DNA of 49,069 nt from the IMG/VR virus record IMGVR_UViG_3300037520_001247, positions 1-49,069 of that record; one strand, 5' to 3'. The DNA is from a virus. The notes beneath the pieces are model-generated. The model searched no databases. It saw only the letters and a program-made list of their open reading frames with translations, and was not told the origin of the DNA. Of this stretch, positions 45,601 to 49,069 are shown in pieces. The position numbers were made by a program, and so were the translations under genes. Position 1 is the stretch's first letter; each line of letters begins with the position of its first letter.

Positions 45601-48058
45601 AATGTTTGAATCTGAATCTGATAAATTTGAAGCGGAAAAAAGAACTTTAGATTTAGCAGATACAATTAAAAAACAAAATGTTGATATATATGTTTCAGAC
45701 ATTGGTGAATATAATACACAATCTCAGGAATTTAGCATTAAACTTGCATCAAGAAGAAGTTTGTATTTTAATCTCAAAAGATATTTGGTTTCTGGTGATG
45801 GTAAACCAGAAGATTTTGTAGAATATGTGGCATATAGATTAAACAATCAGGTTCCATTAGCACCATCTTGGAATAAAGCAATTAGAAGCGTAGAAGGCGG
45901 TTGGGTTGGAATTAACGATGCATCGGATATGTTTTTAAATCCTGGTGACTATCTAATCTATGTACACCAAGGTAATGTTATATATCGAAGTACTGGTGTT
46001 GGAAAAGATTTTACCACACCAGCATTAGATTTTACAATTAACATGAAATTGGACGGTTGGGATTATGTAAACAATTATTTTACCTTATCGGCAGTTGGTC
46101 CTTTTTATGGTGGAAAACCGTTTTGGGCAAAAGTTTATACTAATATAGATACTAAAAATAATTTTAATAAAGAAACTTACAAATTTTCTGGAAATCCACG
46201 TTATATAAAAGATTATGTTCGTGTTACTCAGCCAGAAATATCAACAATGTTGTTAAAAAATGGTGATGAACTTGTATACAAAAGATATTTAAATCAAAAT
46301 TTAACATGGAATCAACCATTTACTTTTAATGTTACGTTATCTCCTTTAACTTGGAAAAAAATTAAATTTACAAAAGAACTTTCAAGTTTAAAAGATTTAA
46401 TAAAAAATAATCCTTATGAATACGTTGCAGAAATAACAGAGGAACCAAGTGATATTATTTTAGAAAGTTATTCTTCTTTTAATCCTTCTTATTACAATTA
46501 CTATGCAAGAAAATCTTTTACGTATAATCAAGATTTATTTTTAAATAAACGTTGTGAAGAAACTTTTGTTGTATATAACACCGCAGCTACAATTGTTCCT
46601 GATGAGCCTTATGCAAACTTATCAAACGTCCACTTCCCAACGGTAGCCACAGTACCAATTCCCATAAATGCAGTTAGTAAAAAACAAGTTGGTGAATATT
46701 TATTACCAGACAAATTAGGTGTAAGTACTTATAGAGGAAAGGGTTATACAATAACTATTGATAATGATAATCTTTCTATGATTGATGAAAAGTCAGAGAG
46801 ATTGTTTTTAGATTTAGGAAAATATGGTCCAAGAAACAGAGGTTTAACTAAAAAAGATCAAATAACACCAACTAAAATATCAAGCATTGATAGTAGATGG
46901 ATGTACGAGCCTTACGGTAGAGGTAAAAGATCTGGTATAATAGATGAAACAGTAGAGAATCAAAAATTTACACCTTATCAAACGACATATGAAATTGAAA
47001 AAGAGCATAAGTTTGGAGTTAGTAGAACTACCGATTTATTTCAATTTTGGACGCCGCCAATACCCCCAACATGGAATCAACCAGATTTATATCCATTAAC
47101 ATTTAGAAAAGAATTGACACCAGAAAACTACGAGAAAAGAAAAGAAAGATTATTAGTAAACGAGGGTGAATTAGTAGAATGGAGAACAGATTTGTTTGGA
47201 TATGATTATGGTCTATATAAACAAACTATCCCAAGTTCTCTTCCAAATTTAGATATATGGTTTAAATCAGATTTTGGAACATTAAACAATGTTAATCCAA
47301 ATATTAATGCAGTTAATGGAGAACCGATTACAAGATGGTTAAACAAAAAAGGTGGAATCTCTCACTTTGAATCTTATAAAAGTCTGTTTAGCACAGAAGC
47401 ACCTATTTTGACATCAAATTATATAAACGGAAAACCTGCTTTATATTTTAATGGGAATGCTAGTATGTTATTTCCGTATCTTTTAACAAATCAAAACGAA
47501 TTAACTATATTCGTTGTAGGTCAATTTTTAAATGTTGGTACCACATTTGCCCAACAAAACTATCAGCCAATGGTATCTATTTCTTTATCTTCTGGTTTGA
47601 ATTATCAAGCTCAATATTTTGATAACGAAACCTTCTCATTGTACTCAGAATACGGAAATAATGCTTTTGGTTATGGTAATTCTTATTTAGATTCTGTTTC
47701 TCCAACAATAAGCGGAACCCCGATTAAATTAAATTACAGTAAGGATGGTATTGCTGAATTACAATTTACCAATAATAAAGTTAATTTGTTTGAATTTTCA
47801 TTTAGAAATGGTTTCTCTGAAACATTTATAAATAAACAATATTATTTGAATACTACCGATTATGGAAAAAGTTTAAACCTTCCTCTTTATTCTTCGGTTG
47901 GTATTAATAATAGTGGTGGTTTGTGGATAGGTTCTTATGGTGGAGGTCAATATCCAACAGAATGTGCAATCATGGAAATCTTTATCTTTAAAAGATTTTT
48001 AACTAACAAAGAAAAAATTGATATGAGAAATTATATTTTTAAAGAATATAATTTATAA
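42617..48058 (+). CDS. Giant virion protein with vWA and lectin domains
   Basis: This is an 1813-residue protein, the largest in the window. A von Willebrand A domain spans about residues 838-1075 with the MIDAS motif DQSKS in LVVLVDQSKSQLL. A C-terminal LamG/ConA-like jelly roll runs from about 1536 to the end (NLDIWFKSDFGTLN, LTIFVVGQFLN, LWIGSYGGG, FKRFLTNKEKI). A Cys/His cluster (DYCPYGKKSH, ECNCK) lies before the vWA domain. I infer a baseplate- or fibre-associated structural protein with two adhesive modules. Confidence 0.72.
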   Translation: MAVSFDTNIPLPYKEWVANQDTLNSAIARQKYNEYLISWYATKGLEKNEFKDSLKQNYIQLVKDLSFLFGQKEKDQFLADIDYKNEEELIFAIPFFAKKLKEISIVLSRKREAVKEAKLRYNLVGSNNALERLLYEYILRGFTNTEGSITQVPASPILNLFPDLSAVKDNFFIEVEELHDANTYFDSDPDVDINEYVDVASLVNTTPFEGFSSDEIKGILSTRFLPRISENPLSRLFAEYVTNEIREDDGELNSELPFRLANYSFVQNNTLTDTSSLSSLSALIYNQIEASQKYLGENVYGLTAVRLKDVYQPDERLTLELPEGNSWFLWPSGTKSLDNLQFVNTFETIPLNEANFLESGATAGSAFDVSDLIFTEKNGVVEGAWFNGEKIIQVDDSMNIRIERQTQKTFIFPFPGFNLSSKGNNFLGYNVRDDIFDKFNLLDSNVKKELLQTYYTTGLPLCSIAPIYLNQTNLSNSGAYAGLFSNEADTITKYQKQTETLAVYDEVNRTPIEESFLYKFQNTDLPVETGINNFLWPVLKINNLPNLPITIQKDTALPILLSEVNVPKTMQGAVAGRTFEESDVIYKLSNKSSEPIEAAWLGTQGLNVMDYYTDSTQVYFTSADKCAEYVDGPVQFGLFTKINPSEKISFVWGDRDTRLDEVIKFIEHADYCPYGKKSHNYYGDQDYLNTTPIFTKDYWKECNCKSIIFSPIGHIGDHFTDYNAMTDFIFADPDGVGVDFAINTWKDSRNLDYSQSPQFAFYQLNENNPDGLSLNDKPIGWGRGKWKNATNTPFILKTGRRYTYNRSSFRKNKTDVSQSPYLIVKYPYKKVLGYIYSDQPIDLVVLVDQSKSQLLDLPTVKEILVGLIQNFLGKNKLDIQISFITFGTTASVLTYLSKDQAMMDLYLTSINVPEDPQEQFTNVYDALQLAQFILNYPSTETEFLNIRNLCSKLNYTIANPILQPQAFNIPNPRAQKKILILTNGDINILQGTTDEMFESESDKFEAEKRTLDLADTIKKQNVDIYVSDIGEYNTQSQEFSIKLASRRSLYFNLKRYLVSGDGKPEDFVEYVAYRLNNQVPLAPSWNKAIRSVEGGWVGINDASDMFLNPGDYLIYVHQGNVIYRSTGVGKDFTTPALDFTINMKLDGWDYVNNYFTLSAVGPFYGGKPFWAKVYTNIDTKNNFNKETYKFSGNPRYIKDYVRVTQPEISTMLLKNGDELVYKRYLNQNLTWNQPFTFNVTLSPLTWKKIKFTKELSSLKDLIKNNPYEYVAEITEEPSDIILESYSSFNPSYYNYYARKSFTYNQDLFLNKRCEETFVVYNTAATIVPDEPYANLSNVHFPTVATVPIPINAVSKKQVGEYLLPDKLGVSTYRGKGYTITIDNDNLSMIDEKSERLFLDLGKYGPRNRGLTKKDQITPTKISSIDSRWMYEPYGRGKRSGIIDETVENQKFTPYQTTYEIEKEHKFGVSRTTDLFQFWTPPIPPTWNQPDLYPLTFRKELTPENYEKRKERLLVNEGELVEWRTDLFGYDYGLYKQTIPSSLPNLDIWFKSDFGTLNNVNPNINAVNGEPITRWLNKKGGISHFESYKSLFSTEAPILTSNYINGKPALYFNGNASMLFPYLLTNQNELTIFVVGQFLNVGTTFAQQNYQPMVSISLSSGLNYQAQYFDNETFSLYSEYGNNAFGYGNSYLDSVSPTISGTPIKLNYSKDGIAELQFTNNKVNLFEFSFRNGFSETFINKQYYLNTTDYGKSLNLPLYSSVGINNSGGLWIGSYGGGQYPTECAIMEIFIFKRFLTNKEKIDMRNYIFKEYNL

Positions 48059-48526
48059 TTTTATCATAGATAAAAGATATTCAGTCTTATTAAGCTCTGA
48101 AATAATTTCTTCTTTTGTGTTATTTATACCTGACTGAACAGTATCAACATACTGTATAAATTCTAAAGAGCATAACAAATTTTTTAAAACAGTTTTTGTT
48201 TGATCGAACACGTTTATAATTTTTTGATCATCTTGATAATTTTCCAAACTTTCAATGTTATCAACAATTAAATTTAATTTAGGAAAAAAAACATTCGAAG
48301 TTTTTGAAGTTCCAATAATTTCTTCTTGCATTTTGTCAAAAAGATTATTTAAATTATCATATAAATTTCCTAAAATTTTATGAATATTATAATCTTGAGT
48401 ATACCAATGTGCCATCTTTATGCTGCTTACAATTTTATTTAAAAATAATCCAAATTCTCTAGTAGTATCTAAACTATTAACAATTTGAATTTGTGTTGAT
48501 TGGTTGGTATCGATGGTAATGTTCAT
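48053..48526 (-). CDS. Ferritin-like (Dps-fold-like) protein, 157 aa
   Basis: The segment KMAHWYTQDYNIHKILGNLY (H40, W41, H49) with DNLNNLFDKMQEEI resembles the first helices of Dps/ferritin-like proteins, including a phage family often labelled DUF5856. A complete di-iron site is not evident, so the activity is unknown. It overlaps the giant gene's 3' end by 6 bp and the next gene by ATGA. Confidence 0.6.
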   Translation of the reverse strand: MNITIDTNQSTQIQIVNSLDTTREFGLFLNKIVSSIKMAHWYTQDYNIHKILGNLYDNLNNLFDKMQEEIIGTSKTSNVFFPKLNLIVDNIESLENYQDDQKIINVFDQTKTVLKNLLCSLEFIQYVDTVQSGINNTKEEIISELNKTEYLLSMIKL

Positions 48527-49002
48527 GATAATTTATATATTTCTGTTTTTATAAAATAATTTTCAAATTCTGTATTATTTGAATTTACTAATTTATATTC
48601 TTGTCCATTGTTATTTTTTATAGTTTTTGAAAAATCAACTTTTTTATGTTCATCTGGAACTTCATTATGATTTAAATACTGATTATTTTCTATTCTATTT
48701 TCCTTTTGAATATTTGCTGATAAAGCATTGTTTTCAGGATTATATGTCACTTCATATCCCAAATCTTCAAAATCTTTTTTTAAAGATAAATTTAATTCTT
48801 TTTGGTTTTTAAAAAATAAACGCCAAATTGGAATAGGGAAAAGAACATTTAGTGCTTGTGATCTTTGTGAACAAGCTTGACACTGTTCTTTTTGTCCTGT
48901 TAATAATAAAGGCAACCAACTTAAAAACTTACTGTGTAGTGTACACCCTATTATATCTCCTAGACCGCGAGCATATCTACATTTTAAAAAAGGATTTTTC
49001 AT
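48523..49002 (-). CDS. Hypothetical Cys-motif protein, 159 aa
   Basis: The product starts MKNPFLKCRYARGLGDIIGC and contains LHSKFLSWLPLLLTGQKEQC and QACSQRSQALNVLFPIPIWR. C8, C20, C40 and C43 could form a zinc site, and LFPIPIWRLFFK looks membrane-interacting. The rest is a polar tail. I recall similar N-terminal regions in T4-like phages, without known function. Confidence 0.65.
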   Translation of the reverse strand: MKNPFLKCRYARGLGDIIGCTLHSKFLSWLPLLLTGQKEQCQACSQRSQALNVLFPIPIWRLFFKNQKELNLSLKKDFEDLGYEVTYNPENNALSANIQKENRIENNQYLNHNEVPDEHKKVDFSKTIKNNNGQEYKLVNSNNTEFENYFIKTEIYKLS

Positions 49003-49008
49003 TTTCTC

Positions 49009-49016
49009 TATTTATT
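49009..49016 (-). promoter_or_regulatory. T4-like late promoter
   Basis: AATAAATA in the minus sense lies 6 nt before the ATG at 49002. Confidence 0.55.
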
Positions 49017-49069
49017 TTTGAATTTTATATAATCAACTTATTTTATAGGAACAGTTTTTCTCAAAAATG

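Overview
The window looks like part of the genome of a large T4-type myovirus (tailed phage). The strongest evidence is an adjacent rIIA/rIIB pair, late promoters of the T4 NATAAATA type, phage structural genes, a small tRNA set, an NUMOD4/HNH homing endonuclease and many very short genes. The host cannot be named. Intergenic promoters are ordinary sigma-70 type (TTGACA/TATAAT), and some genes inside operons have Shine-Dalgarno sequences.

Layout. (1) 1-6.7 kb: mixed-strand AT-rich genes (membrane protein, metallophosphoesterase, virion protein, GMP reductase, nucleotidyltransferase, Nudix hydrolase). (2) 6.7-8.1 kb: a plus-strand pair, homing endonuclease and nuclease-like protein, ended by a terminator. 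(3) 8.1-25.7 kb: an early-type region, almost wholly minus strand and visibly richer in G+C. It consists of short genes or operons, each with its own sigma-70 promoter, often an intrinsic terminator, and a conserved 29-bp palindromic box. It holds rIIA, rIIB, an SprT-like protein, a GP88-like protein, an Api92-like protein, four ordinary tRNAs, one odd tRNA and three candidate structured RNAs. (4) 25.7-30.6 kb: AT-rich transition with a Thr-rich paralogue pair, tRNA-Leu and a PcfJ-like protein. (5) 30.7-49 kb: late and structural genes, including a tandem paralogue pair, a DNA methyltransferase, a fibre-like protein and an 1813-residue vWA/lectin protein.

The most unusual feature is promoter placement. 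At 19 protein genes the -10 hexamer of a sigma-70 promoter lies only 7-10 nt before the start codon. At 13 more genes a T4-like late promoter lies only 5-8 nt before it. Both temporal classes are therefore predicted to give leaderless or nearly leaderless mRNAs, while downstream genes rely on overlap or Shine-Dalgarno. At 29811-29828 one palindrome appears to serve two divergent genes as two opposed late promoters.

The early promoter-box-terminator units resemble the PeSL (promoter-early stem-loop) cassettes known from T4-type phages, but carry an extra 29-bp palindrome (21 full or half copies). The RNA locus at 14.2-14.83 kb recalls the T4 tRNA cluster with its stable RNAs C and D. A recurring N-terminal peptide (M-R-x-K-D-x-x-[IL]-L-E) on otherwise unrelated proteins resembles T4 capsid-targeting sequences with an LxE cleavage site, which suggests a set of internal virion proteins.
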